64,000 nucleotides of DNA. It comes from Alkalicoccobacillus murimartini (GTDB lineage Bacteria; Bacillota; Bacilli; Bacillales; Bacillaceae_D). Every line of letters starts with the position of its first letter. Within the stretch, counting starts at the first letter, position 1. The DNA lies in assembly GCF_030813245.1 (NCBI RefSeq), contig NZ_JAUSUA010000006.1, positions 124,001-188,000 of the forward strand. The letters are read 5' to 3'. A model generated the notes under the pieces. The model was not told the origin of the DNA. It was given only the letters and a program-made list of their open reading frames with translations, and made no database searches. Both the position numbers and the translations under genes were made by a program. This document shows, piece after piece, positions 16,593 through 24,148 of this stretch.

Positions 16593-17735
16593 TTAAAGTG
16601 AATGAATCAATTGCCCAACTACAGCACCTGTCAGAACAATCACCCAAGGCGGGAGCTTCCAATAAACAAGCATGAAGAATAACAGAGCAGCTAAGGAAAA
16701 ATCAATGGGAGTGATAATGGCACTTGTCCAAATCGGATGGTAAAAAGCAGAGATTAGAATCCCAACAACCGCTGCATTTACTCCTAACAGAGCTGCTTTG
16801 ACCTTGTTATTTTTACGTAGTGCGGACCAAAAAGGTAAGGTTCCAAAAATAAGAAGAATGGCTGGTAGAAAGATAGCGAGTGTTGCCCAAACGCCACCTA
16901 GCCAGCCGCCGATGTCGGCACCAATATAGGCAGCAAACGTAAACAAGGGACCAGGAACTGCTTGAGCCGCTCCATACCCGGCTAGAAATGATTCTTCACT
17001 AATTAATCCAGTAGGAACAAATTCACGCTCCAATAATGGAAGAACCACATGACCTCCTCCAAATACTAAAGAGCCAGCACGATAGAAGCTATCGAACACA
17101 CTAATCCAAGTTGCTGAAGTAATATTATTTAAGAATGGAAGACCTAACAACAGTGCGAAAAAAAGAGTTAAACAAATTGTCCCAAATGTTTTTGAGAGAG
17201 GGATTTGTAAGCTTGTCTTTTCGTCATGCTGAATGGACCTAAATAAAACCCAGCCTAATAGTCCAGCTATTAAAATCACACTCACTTGAGTAAGGACATG
17301 TGGGATTAGTAACGTAGTAAGTAAAGAAAAAAGAACAATTACTTTTCGTTTCATATCTGATGCTAGATTTTTCGCCATGCCTAGTATGGCATGAGCAACT
17401 ACAGCTACAGCTACAATTTTTAACCCTTGAATGAATCCAGATTCCATCATGTTATATTGTTGTGTAACCAATACGAATAGGATTAAGAAAACGACAGAAG
17501 GGAGTGTAAATCCTATAAAAGAAATGAGGCCGCCTAGTGTTCCGGCTCTAATTGTACCGATTCCAATACCGACCTGACTACTAGCTGGTCCAGGTAAAAA
17601 CTGACACAAGGCGACTAGATCACCGTAGTTTTTATCATCTATCCACTTTCTTCTTAGAACATATTCATCTCGAAAATATCCTAGATGGGCGATTGGCCCT
17701 CCAAATGAAGTAAGACCTAGTTTCGTTGAAATCAT
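16593..17735 (-). CDS. chrA: Chromate transporter ChrA, two-domain
   Basis: Inner-membrane chromate efflux protein with two homologous halves. LGLTSFGGPIAHLGYF and ALCQFLPGPASSQVGIGIG mark the first CHR domain, and FGGGHVVLPLLEREF with GYGAAQAVPGPLFTF the second. The coordinates use the first ATG (380 aa), but the conserved N-terminus probably begins earlier. The frame stays open upstream and reads LYFRKLIEIF, with AGAGGTG 7 nt before an ATT codon at 17768. No ATG, GTG or TTG occurs in that stretch. The padR gene ends 50 nt upstream, so padR-chrA is an operon. Confidence 0.88.
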   Translation of the reverse strand: MISTKLGLTSFGGPIAHLGYFRDEYVLRRKWIDDKNYGDLVALCQFLPGPASSQVGIGIGTIRAGTLGGLISFIGFTLPSVVFLILFVLVTQQYNMMESGFIQGLKIVAVAVVAHAILGMAKNLASDMKRKVIVLFSLLTTLLIPHVLTQVSVILIAGLLGWVLFRSIQHDEKTSLQIPLSKTFGTICLTLFFALLLGLPFLNNITSATWISVFDSFYRAGSLVFGGGHVVLPLLEREFVPTGLISEESFLAGYGAAQAVPGPLFTFAAYIGADIGGWLGGVWATLAIFLPAILLIFGTLPFWSALRKNNKVKAALLGVNAAVVGILISAFYHPIWTSAIITPIDFSLAALLFFMLVYWKLPPWVIVLTGAVVGQLIHSL

Positions 17736-17785
17736 AAAGATTTCGATGAGTTTTCTAAAATAAAGAATAAGTGTACACCTCTTTT

Positions 17786-18106
17786 CTAGTCTTTTATTTC
17801 TTTAAAAAGCTCATACGCTTTATTCCTTGCTTCATCTAATACTTGCTCGCCATTAGATGTGATCGAGTAGTATTTTCTTATTTTTCCTTCGACATTCCGT
17901 TCTTCTTTTGTTAATAATCCATCTGATTCCATGCTGTGGAGAATTGGATATAAGGTACCACTGCTGATATCATATCCGTGTTCTTTTAACTCTTCTACCA
18001 TCCACACCCCATAGATAGGGTGTTCTTTCGCGTGATGTAAGATATGTATTTGGATAAATCCAAGAAATAGTTTACGTAAAATTTTCTTTTCCAACGAACA
18101 ACCCAC
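17786..18106 (-). CDS. PadR-family transcriptional regulator
   Basis: 106 residues with the PadR winged helix: IHILHHAKEHPIYGVWMVEEL, then SSGTLYPILHSMESDGLL. The short form has a single C-terminal dimerisation helix. GTG 18106 is given as start; TTG 18094 is an alternative with a weak AGTGGG site. It precedes chrA and probably represses it, responding to chromate or another stress. The inverted repeat ATGTT-ACAAT-AACAT at 18222-18236 is a good PadR operator candidate. Confidence 0.85.
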   Translation of the reverse strand: MGCSLEKKILRKLFLGFIQIHILHHAKEHPIYGVWMVEELKEHGYDISSGTLYPILHSMESDGLLTKEERNVEGKIRKYYSITSNGEQVLDEARNKAYELFKEIKD

Positions 18107-18210
18107 TTTCTGATTATTAATACCGATATCGAAACTCTATAACATGGAAGGAAAGAATACAAGAGATTATTACAAAATACATAATGTCCTAAATGAAGAA
18201 CCATAAACTA

Positions 18211-18239
18211 TTGACAGAGAGATGTTACAATAACATGTA
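18211..18239 (+). promoter_or_regulatory. Divergent-spacer promoter with PadR-like operator
   Basis: TTGACA at 18211-18216 is followed 17 nt later by CATGTA. Within that spacer, ATGTT-N5-AACAT (18222-18236) is a perfect inverted repeat of the ATGT...ACAT class used by PadR proteins. It would control the pentapeptide gene and perhaps padR-chrA. Confidence 0.5.
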
Positions 18240-18278
18240 TACGTCATTTAATATAATTCAATAAAGCAGGTGTTTAAG

Positions 18279-18911
18279 ATGAACATAAAACAACCAAAAA
18301 TCCCTCAAGGATTATCTTCCGGAAACTTTCAGCAAATATTGTATGAGGAAGACCCTCATCTAAGCAATCTAGAGATACATGGCTCAGAATTCGATCATGA
18401 GGTGCTAGACCGAGTTCATCTATCAAATATGAAAATATCAAACTCCACCTTTCAAAGTACTGAATTCAAAAACATTGATATCACAGATGTACATTTTGAA
18501 AACTGTGATTTCTCAAATGCAGACTTAAGTCAGGCGAGTATTCATCGAGTGGTTTTTAGTAACTGTAAGTTGATGGGGGTTGATTTCTCAGATGGACGAT
18601 TCGGAGACATTCTATTTGAACATTGCTTGCTGACACTTTGTAACTTTGGAGATTCAAAGTTGGAGAAGGTACTAATGAAGGAATCTAATCTTAAGAATGC
18701 AGATTTTTTTAATTGTATCTTGAAGAAAACAGTATATAGCCAATGCGACCTTGATGGCGTAAGCTTTGATACAACCAAATTAAAAGGTATTGATATTAGT
18801 ACTTCTCAATTTGAATCGCTTGTTGTTTCTTTGGAGGATCTAAAAGGGTGTATTGTATCAGAATGGCAGGCCATTGCTTTTGCTCGAATGATGGGGCTTG
18901 ATGTTAAGTAA
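18279..18911 (+). CDS. Pentapeptide-repeat protein
   Basis: 210 residues from ATG 18279 (AGGTG 6 nt upstream; GTG 18270 lacks spacing). From about residue 30 to 190 the chain follows the A(D/N)LXX-type beta-helix pattern (CDFSNADLSQASI, SNLKNADFFNC, CDLDGVSFDTTKLKG). It resembles Qnr/McbG-like proteins that mimic DNA and protect gyrase, although many pentapeptide proteins have no such activity. Monocistronic, facing away from padR-chrA, with a strong terminator. Confidence 0.8.
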   Translation: MNIKQPKIPQGLSSGNFQQILYEEDPHLSNLEIHGSEFDHEVLDRVHLSNMKISNSTFQSTEFKNIDITDVHFENCDFSNADLSQASIHRVVFSNCKLMGVDFSDGRFGDILFEHCLLTLCNFGDSKLEKVLMKESNLKNADFFNCILKKTVYSQCDLDGVSFDTTKLKGIDISTSQFESLVVSLEDLKGCIVSEWQAIAFARMMGLDVK

Positions 18912-18948
18912 ATAATATTTAGCTCATAAAATATTATTGCTCTTAACG

Positions 18949-18982
18949 AAAAAAGAGATGCACAATTGTGCATCTCTTTTTT
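18949..18982. terminator. Bidirectional terminator
   Basis: AAAAAAGAGATGCACAA and TTGTGCATCTCTTTTTT, perfect 17-bp inverted repeat centred at 18965, between two convergent genes. Confidence 0.9.
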
Positions 18983-18990
18983 ATGTTTCA

Positions 18991-19287
18991 TTAGAATGAA
19001 ATAGCTTCTCCACTATACCCGTTTGCTTGAATAGGACCTGCTAAAAAGTCAGGAGCTTTTTTTGCGAAGGCGGTGAAGTGACTGCTTTCGTTATGAAGCT
19101 TAGTCGCTTTTTCATCTTCCCACGTTTCAACCATCGTGTATGTGTAATCTTCCTCAATATTTTTCATGAGTTCATACGAGATGTTTCCTGTTTCTTTTCG
19201 TGTCTCTTTAATTAGATCCTTCATTTCATCAAGAAATGCCTGTTCTTGCTCTGGTTTAATTTGAAAACGTACGTGTGTAATAATCAT
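18991..19287 (-). CDS. Antibiotic biosynthesis monooxygenase-like (quinol monooxygenase) protein
   Basis: 98 residues of the dimeric ferredoxin-like ABM fold (VRFQIKPEQEQAFLDEMKDL, ISYELMKN, YTMVETWEDEKATKLH, HFTAF). Members include YgiN quinol monooxygenase and aldehyde or heme-related enzymes. ATG 19287 is selected because GGAG sits 9 nt upstream, overlapping the end of the nitroreductase gene. Third gene of the MarR operon, which pairs two quinone-linked activities. Confidence 0.8.
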   Translation of the reverse strand: MIITHVRFQIKPEQEQAFLDEMKDLIKETRKETGNISYELMKNIEEDYTYTMVETWEDEKATKLHNESSHFTAFAKKAPDFLAGPIQANGYSGEAISF

Positions 19288-19292
19288 ATTCG

Positions 19293-19925
19293 TTATCTCC
19301 ATTCTACAATTTGATCCGTGTCAAGACGGACAGATGTGTATCCTTCATCAACTGCTTTACCAATTGAAAGCAACATGACTGGGTAATAGCGTTCCTTATC
19401 CATACCAAAAGCTTCTGCAATTTGATCCTTTTCATACCCACCCATTGGATTCGTATCATAGCCATAGGCACGAGCAAGTAGCATTAACTGCATGGAGATA
19501 AGGCTCGCATCAATCACATTCATTTCTTTTAACTGCTCATGGCTCATGCCAGATAGTAAGCCAGAGATGGTTTGAACCTGTCTATCTTTAACCTCTGCAG
19601 GCATAAATCCTTTTTCAACTGCGTTTGTTAAAATTTCATCTAGGTATTCTGTACTTTGCATATCAGCAAAAACAGCAATGACTGCTGAGGCAGTCTCTAC
19701 TTGTGTTTTATTAAATTTTGCGAGTGGTGTCAGTGTTTCTTTTCCTTCAGGTGTATCTATCACAAGAAAGCGCCATGGCTGTAAGTTAACTGAAGAAGGA
19801 GCTGAGGCTGCTTTTGTTAGGATTTCCTTCATTTCTTCTCTACTGATCGTGACATTCGGATCATAGTTACGAATGGAGCGGCGGCCTGTCATAATTTCAT
19901 GAAAATCATTTGTTTGTGTCATCAT
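19293..19925 (-). CDS. Nitroreductase-family oxidoreductase
   Basis: 210-residue FMN-dependent NAD(P)H reductase of quinones or nitro compounds. The FMN-binding RRSIRNYDP segment near residue 15, SAPSSVNLQPWRFLVID, and the C-terminal DTNPMGGYEKDQIAEAFG are family hallmarks. The ATG is at 19925 and shares one nucleotide with the stop of the upstream marR gene (TAATG), so translation is coupled. GGGAG lies inside the end of marR. Confidence 0.88.
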   Translation of the reverse strand: MMTQTNDFHEIMTGRRSIRNYDPNVTISREEMKEILTKAASAPSSVNLQPWRFLVIDTPEGKETLTPLAKFNKTQVETASAVIAVFADMQSTEYLDEILTNAVEKGFMPAEVKDRQVQTISGLLSGMSHEQLKEMNVIDASLISMQLMLLARAYGYDTNPMGGYEKDQIAEAFGMDKERYYPVMLLSIGKAVDEGYTSVRLDTDQIVEWR

Positions 19926-20368
19926 TAAATCTCCCTTTTTTGAATACTCTCTATGTTTTGTTGGATATGTTGAAGCGTGTTGTCTAGCTGAAGACATTCC
20001 TCTTCTGTTAGTCCACTGAATAATTGATCTGTGAAATACTTTCTTTCTTCGCAGTAAGTTAAGACACGTGTACGTCCTTGCTCTGTCATTTTGACAAACG
20101 TGACTCGATTGTCTTCAGGTGACTTACGCCTTGTGACCATACCCTGTTCCTCTAACTGTTTTAAATGACGTGTTACAGCAGCGTGATCGATGTTGACTAT
20201 TTGTTGTAGTTCTTTTTGACTTATTTCCTCAACTTTATATATAGCTTGGATGACTTCAAGACGGGATTGGCTAATACCCGTACATCGTTCAAATTTAGGC
20301 ATGAGGCGTTTATTGATCTCATGCAAACGAAGCAGAGCACGAGCTTTATTAGAATCTTGAACAGTCAA
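19925..20368 (-). CDS. MarR-family regulator
   Basis: 147 residues from TTG 20368, chosen for GGAGGTG 7 nt upstream. The winged helix lies around 40-105 (ISQKELQQIVNIDHAAVTRHL, LEEQGMVTRRKSPEDNRVTF with the wing). Cysteines at GCTGIS-equivalent and YCEER positions could sense quinones, as in the YodB/MhqR type, but this is not proven. First gene of marR-nitroreductase-monooxygenase. The 35-bp palindrome at 20386-20420 is its likely operator. Confidence 0.88.
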   Translation of the reverse strand: MTVQDSNKARALLRLHEINKRLMPKFERCTGISQSRLEVIQAIYKVEEISQKELQQIVNIDHAAVTRHLKQLEEQGMVTRRKSPEDNRVTFVKMTEQGRTRVLTYCEERKYFTDQLFSGLTEEECLQLDNTLQHIQQNIESIQKREI

Positions 20369-20385
20369 ATATATACACCTCCAAT

Positions 20386-20420
20386 TTATTTGATGGGTCA
20401 ATCATTGACGTATCAAATAA
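20386..20420. promoter_or_regulatory. 35-bp near-perfect palindrome, MarR operator
   Basis: Half-sites TTATTTGATGGGTCAAT (20386-20402) and ATTGACGTATCAAATAA (20404-20420) mirror each other at 15 of 17 positions around C20403. The inner GTCAAT-C-ATTGAC is perfect. The element ends 18 nt before the marR start codon. Confidence 0.8.
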
Positions 20421-20560
20421 TATTCCTTTTATGTGCGCCTGTCAATCATATTGTATTTTGATTTGTATTTAGATCTTAATTATTCTTTGATATATGTACT
20501 TATTTTTCGATGCAATTTATACTAAAAAGAAATAAACAAATTTCTAGAGGTGTGGTTGTA

Positions 20561-21316
20561 ATGAAGAAATGGGTTGGACTTATTCTTTTATCCACTGCAC
20601 TTACTGGCTGCGGATCTTCTGGAGATGAACCAGAAGAAATTCACGTGATGGCTGCTGCAAGTCTAACGGATGCATTAGGAGAGATTCAAAGCCTTTATGA
20701 GGAAGAGGAGAATGTAAAGCTGATCATTAATTATGGATCATCTGGCAAGCTAAGAGAGCAGATTACTCAAGGCGCACCTGCGGACCTATTTCTCTCTGCG
20801 TCGATCTCTGATATGGAAGTTTTAGAAGAAGAGGGAGATGTCAGTGAATCGGTTAACTTATTGATGAATCAGCTTGTTTTTATCTCAACACCTGAAGTGG
20901 CTGATTCGCTAAGTGAGTGGGATGATTTACTGGATAAAGAGATTCAGGGTATTGCTATGGGGCAGCCGGAAAGTGTGCCAGCAGGAAGATATTCGCTTCA
21001 AGCTTTTGAATCCTTGGAGATGTGGGATGATCTAAAAGACAATGTTATTTATGGTTCTGATGTACGTCAGGTCCTTACATATGTAGAAACAGGAAACACT
21101 GATGTGGGAATTGTGTACCAAACGGATGCCCTTTCTTCTGATAAGGTTGAAATGATCGCTTCCGCTCCAGAAGGCTCACATGACCCAATTCATTATCCGA
21201 TTGGTTTATTAGAGTCGGCTTCTGATAAAGACGCGGCGGTAGAATTTTATCAATATTTGCAAACAGAAGAGCCTATTCACATGTTTGAAACCTATGGCTT
21301 TGAGCAAGGTACCTAA
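20561..21316 (+). CDS. modA: Molybdate ABC transporter substrate-binding lipoprotein ModA
   Basis: 251 residues from ATG 20561 (AGAGGTG 8 nt upstream). Lipobox LTGC with Cys17, then an acidic linker and a type-II periplasmic-binding fold: VMAAASLTDALGEI, NYGSSGKLREQITQGAPADLFLSA, GQPESVPAGRYSLQA and YETG-like VETGNTDVGIVYQTDA. These carry the oxyanion-binding Ser, Ser, Ala, Val and Tyr of ModA. Anchored outside the membrane; feeds ModB, which overlaps it by 1 nt. Confidence 0.93.
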   Translation: MKKWVGLILLSTALTGCGSSGDEPEEIHVMAAASLTDALGEIQSLYEEEENVKLIINYGSSGKLREQITQGAPADLFLSASISDMEVLEEEGDVSESVNLLMNQLVFISTPEVADSLSEWDDLLDKEIQGIAMGQPESVPAGRYSLQAFESLEMWDDLKDNVIYGSDVRQVLTYVETGNTDVGIVYQTDALSSDKVEMIASAPEGSHDPIHYPIGLLESASDKDAAVEFYQYLQTEEPIHMFETYGFEQGT

Positions 21317-21996
21317 TGATGGGAATGGAGTTTTGGACACCTATTCTCGTTTCATTACGAGTTGTAGCCCTAGCAAGTGTGCTTGCCTTTATTTTAGCTG
21401 TGTACGCCGCATGGTTACTAAAGAAAAAAAGCTTTCGTGGTAAGGTGTTTGTAGAAACCTTTCTCATGCTTCCTTTAGTCCTGCCACCAACTGTTATTGG
21501 TTTTGGACTGCTAGTGATTTTTGGGAGAAGAAGTTTTGTTGGACAATGGTTTGAGCTGTTGTTTAACCAAACGATTGTGTTTTCCTATTTGGCTGCAGTG
21601 ATAGCTGCAACGGTTGTAGCCTTTCCTTTAATCTATCAAATGCTTGTTAATGGATTTGAATCAGTAGATGATGACCTTGAAGCAGCAGCCAGGCAAATGG
21701 GCGCAAGTGAGTGGCAGGTCTTCTTCTATGTTACGCTGCCTATAACGTGGCGTTCTCTTGTATCTGGTTATATGCTTGGTTTTGCAAGAGCTCTTGGTGA
21801 GTTTGGAGCAACCCTGATGTTTGCTGGCAGCATTGCAGGCACAACCCAAACCATCCCAACAAGTATTTATATAGCTGTTGAATCAGGAAACACAGCGATG
21901 GCTTATTACTGGGTCATCTCCATTATTATCTTTGCGTTTGCATTGCTTTCAGTTGTGCAACGCCTTAAAAAGATAGATGACCATTCCTTTAGGTAG
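21316..21996 (+). CDS. modB: Molybdate ABC transporter permease ModB
   Basis: 226 residues with five or six membrane helices and the coupling EAA loop (DDLEAAARQMGASEWQVFFYVTLP, split here by the P-rich end). LGFARALGEFGATLMFAG is the classic ModB signature. ATG 21316 overlaps the modA stop. No ATPase gene modC follows; instead there is a 333-bp gap holding a periodic repeat array, then an RsbR paralogue. From memory, B. subtilis yvgLM also lacks an adjacent modC, so an ATPase may be borrowed. Confidence 0.93.
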   Translation: MMGMEFWTPILVSLRVVALASVLAFILAVYAAWLLKKKSFRGKVFVETFLMLPLVLPPTVIGFGLLVIFGRRSFVGQWFELLFNQTIVFSYLAAVIAATVVAFPLIYQMLVNGFESVDDDLEAAARQMGASEWQVFFYVTLPITWRSLVSGYMLGFARALGEFGATLMFAGSIAGTTQTIPTSIYIAVESGNTAMAYYWVISIIIFAFALLSVVQRLKKIDDHSFR

Positions 21997-22013
21997 CTAA
22001 AATAAATGAGTTT

Positions 22014-22186
22014 CTTGTTAATGTAGGCTTTCGTCTTGATAAGATCAGCTTAACTCTTGATAACGTCCTTCGGCTCTTTGTGAAATTTGAACCGTCTTAA
22101 TAACAAATTGATTTCTCTTAGTGACGTCGCTGCTCTTTTGGTAAATCTCTTTCGGGCTTGGTATTAAAAGAATCTTTCTTGGTAAC
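22014..22186. repeat. Periodic array A, nine CTTGRTAAC-like cores at 20-21 bp
   Basis: Cores start at 22014, 22035, 22056, 22076, 22096, 22117, 22137, 22157 and 22178. Intervals are 20 or 21 bp with mean 20.5. Consensus CTTG(A/G)TAAC, usually preceded by a pyrimidine run. Sequence between cores is not conserved. The array fills most of the gap between modB and the RsbR paralogue gene (21997-22329). Confidence 0.7.
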
Positions 22187-22329
22187 TATTTGTAAAAGAT
22201 TCAATTCTTATGATATGACTATATTCTTAAATACCTGCGTTTCCTCCCTTATTCATTGCTATTCAATTTGAACGTGTTAGAGTTAGTAAAAGAAGGTTCG
22301 AAAACTGAAGTATATGGGAGTTTTTAGAT

Positions 22330-23151
22330 ATGCCCGAATCAAGAGAGAATTTTCAAGCGATAAAGAATGAAATTTTAAAAAGAAAAGATGATCTGATTAT
22401 AATGCCTCCAAGACATTCTGTTGTTAGTGATAATACATTAACAATGCAGTTATCTCCATGGAGAAAGAAATTGATAGAGGTTTATGCAAATTCGATGACA
22501 ACAAGTCCAGAGGGTTCTAAAGCTTCTATTGAAGAATGGGGCACTGAAGTTTCTGGATTATTGGTCAACTTGCAGTTCCCACTAGACGTAGGGCTAAATG
22601 AGATCTCATACTATCGAAACAGTATTGGTGAAATAGTTCGGGATGAGGCTATTCGTCAAGAGATGACATTAACAGAGTTTTACTCGATTGTTTCAGAATT
22701 TGATACGGTTGTAGATCACGCGATTCAAATTGTTAGTCGCTCATACATGGAAGAATTCCATCGGAGTATTGAAACAGCTAAGTACGCGATTGATGAGTTA
22801 TCTGTACCAGTTGTTCAACTTACAAAAGATACAGGTGTGATTCCGATCATTGGAGAGATTGATACGAATCGAGCGCGCTATCTAATGTTAAATTCCTTGG
22901 AGCAAGGGGCAGAGATGGAGTTAAGTCGATTAATTCTTGATCTATCTGGCGTAAGCATAGTGGATACAATGGTTGCAGGACAAATTTTTAAGGTCATTGA
23001 TTCCTTAAAACTCATTGGCATTGAAGCCGTTCTTAGTGGTGTACGGCCAGAAGTAGCACAAACCATGGTGAACCTGGGAATTAGAGTTGAAGGAAAAGTC
23101 TATTCTAGTCTGCGCAAGGCTTTAGAGGATAAGTCGATCATCATTAAGTAA
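22330..23151 (+). CDS. RsbR-paralogue stressosome protein with STAS domain
   Basis: 273 residues. The N-terminal sensor half (1-145) is helical and of the RsbRD type rather than a globin fold. The C-terminal STAS domain (about 165-268) has PIIGEIDTNRA and LDLSGVSIVDTMVAGQIF. Thr213 and Thr245 sit at the two positions phosphorylated by RsbT in RsbRA, so it should join the cytoplasmic stressosome controlling sigma-B or a related phosphorelay. No RsbS or RsbT is adjacent. GGGAG lies 9 nt before the ATG; a strong terminator follows. Confidence 0.87.
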   Translation: MPESRENFQAIKNEILKRKDDLIIMPPRHSVVSDNTLTMQLSPWRKKLIEVYANSMTTSPEGSKASIEEWGTEVSGLLVNLQFPLDVGLNEISYYRNSIGEIVRDEAIRQEMTLTEFYSIVSEFDTVVDHAIQIVSRSYMEEFHRSIETAKYAIDELSVPVVQLTKDTGVIPIIGEIDTNRARYLMLNSLEQGAEMELSRLILDLSGVSIVDTMVAGQIFKVIDSLKLIGIEAVLSGVRPEVAQTMVNLGIRVEGKVYSSLRKALEDKSIIIK

Positions 23152-23159
23152 AGTTTATG

Positions 23160-23199
23160 AGCACAGTAGAGAGCAAATCCTCTCACTGTGCTTTTTTTG
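23160..23199 (+). terminator. Terminator of the RsbR paralogue gene
   Basis: AGCACAGT-A-GAGAG (23160-23173) pairs with CTCTCACTGTGCT (23180-23192), one bulged A, followed by seven T. Confidence 0.88.
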
Positions 23200-23220
23200 A
23201 AAGAAGGAGGAGATAGTAGA

Positions 23221-23715
23221 ATGGAACTCACAATAAAGCCAGTTTCAGATCATGAACTAGAATTATTTTCATCCATTTTAATAGAAGCGGCTGAGTGGTT
23301 GTCGGATGAGGATAAAAAGATGTGGGAGCTACAAGGACTTACTATTGAATCTATCTTAATAAATTATAAAATTAACGAGTTGTTTATGGCATTTAGTAAT
23401 GGTGAGGCTGTTGGAACCATTATTCTTCAAACGGAGGACCTATTATTTTGGCCAAATGAAACGAAAAACGATGCTTTCTATATTCATAAGCTTGCTGTCC
23501 GTAGAAAATTTGCTGGACTGGGTGTTTCATCAGGCTGTTTGAATTGGGCGAAGGAGAAAGCTATTCATGAGAATAAGAGCTTCTTAAGACTTGATTGTGC
23601 GGCTGATCGACCAAAATTATGCTTTTTCTATGAGAAGCACGGTTTTAAGAAAAAGGGCAGAAGCATGGTGGGAAAATACGATACTGTGTTTTATGAGTAT
23701 AAAGTAAACGAATAG
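23221..23715 (+). CDS. GNAT-family N-acetyltransferase
   Basis: 164 residues from ATG 23221 (AAGGAGG 10 nt upstream). The acetyl-CoA site appears as IHKLAVRRKFAGLGVSSGCL near residue 90, followed by FLRLDCAADRPKLCFFYEKHGF, typical of the last strand and helix. Substrate unknown. It is read just after the RsbR-paralogue terminator and ends in its own terminator. Confidence 0.85.
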   Translation: MELTIKPVSDHELELFSSILIEAAEWLSDEDKKMWELQGLTIESILINYKINELFMAFSNGEAVGTIILQTEDLLFWPNETKNDAFYIHKLAVRRKFAGLGVSSGCLNWAKEKAIHENKSFLRLDCAADRPKLCFFYEKHGFKKKGRSMVGKYDTVFYEYKVNE

Positions 23716-23718
23716 GTT

Positions 23719-23755
23719 AAGAAGCCTCGAACATGACGAGGCTTCTTATTTTATT
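23719..23755 (+). terminator. Terminator of the GNAT gene
   Basis: AAGAAGCCTCG (23719-23729) and CGAGGCTTCTT (23737-23747), perfect stem, then ATTTTATTT. Confidence 0.85.
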
Positions 23756-23801
23756 TATATCAAGATATGGTAGAATAATAGAAAAATATGGAAAGTGTTG
23801 T

Positions 23802-24134
23802 ATGGCTAAAGGACAATTGGAGAAAATTAATCTATTAGAATTAGTTGCAAACCAAGAAGCGTATACAAACTTTATTGCGAGCGAAATAAATGATCACGTT
23901 TTACGAATTGCTGTCATAGATGGAGACTTCCATTGGCACAAACATGAAGATTGTGATGAGATGTTCTATGTTTTAGAGGGTGAATTATTTATTGACCTTG
24001 AAGGAAAAGAAACAGTCAGCCTTAAGCCAGGAGACATGTTCACAATTCCATCAGGTGTTATGCATCGAACCAGATCCAAACAACGAACAGTGAATCTGTG
24101 TTTCGAGAAAAAAGAAAACGATATAAATGGCTAA
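23802..24134 (+). CDS. Small cupin protein
   Basis: 110 residues from ATG 23802. An earlier in-frame ATG at 23733 lies inside a terminator and is rejected. Cupin motif 1 is FHWHKHEDCDEMFYVLEG with two His and one Glu ligand, and motif 2 is PGDMFTIPSGVMHRT. Close in layout to mannose-6-phosphate isomerase-like small cupins; no reaction can be assigned. It converges on mgtE with 14 nt between the genes. Confidence 0.8.
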   Translation: MAKGQLEKINLLELVANQEAYTNFIASEINDHVLRIAVIDGDFHWHKHEDCDEMFYVLEGELFIDLEGKETVSLKPGDMFTIPSGVMHRTRSKQRTVNLCFEKKENDING

Positions 24135-24148
24135 AAGCAAAGCTCTTA

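Noticed and set aside
23733-23801. Upstream ATG for the small cupin at 23802
   Set aside because: It lies inside the previous gene's terminator and would add a non-cupin peptide.
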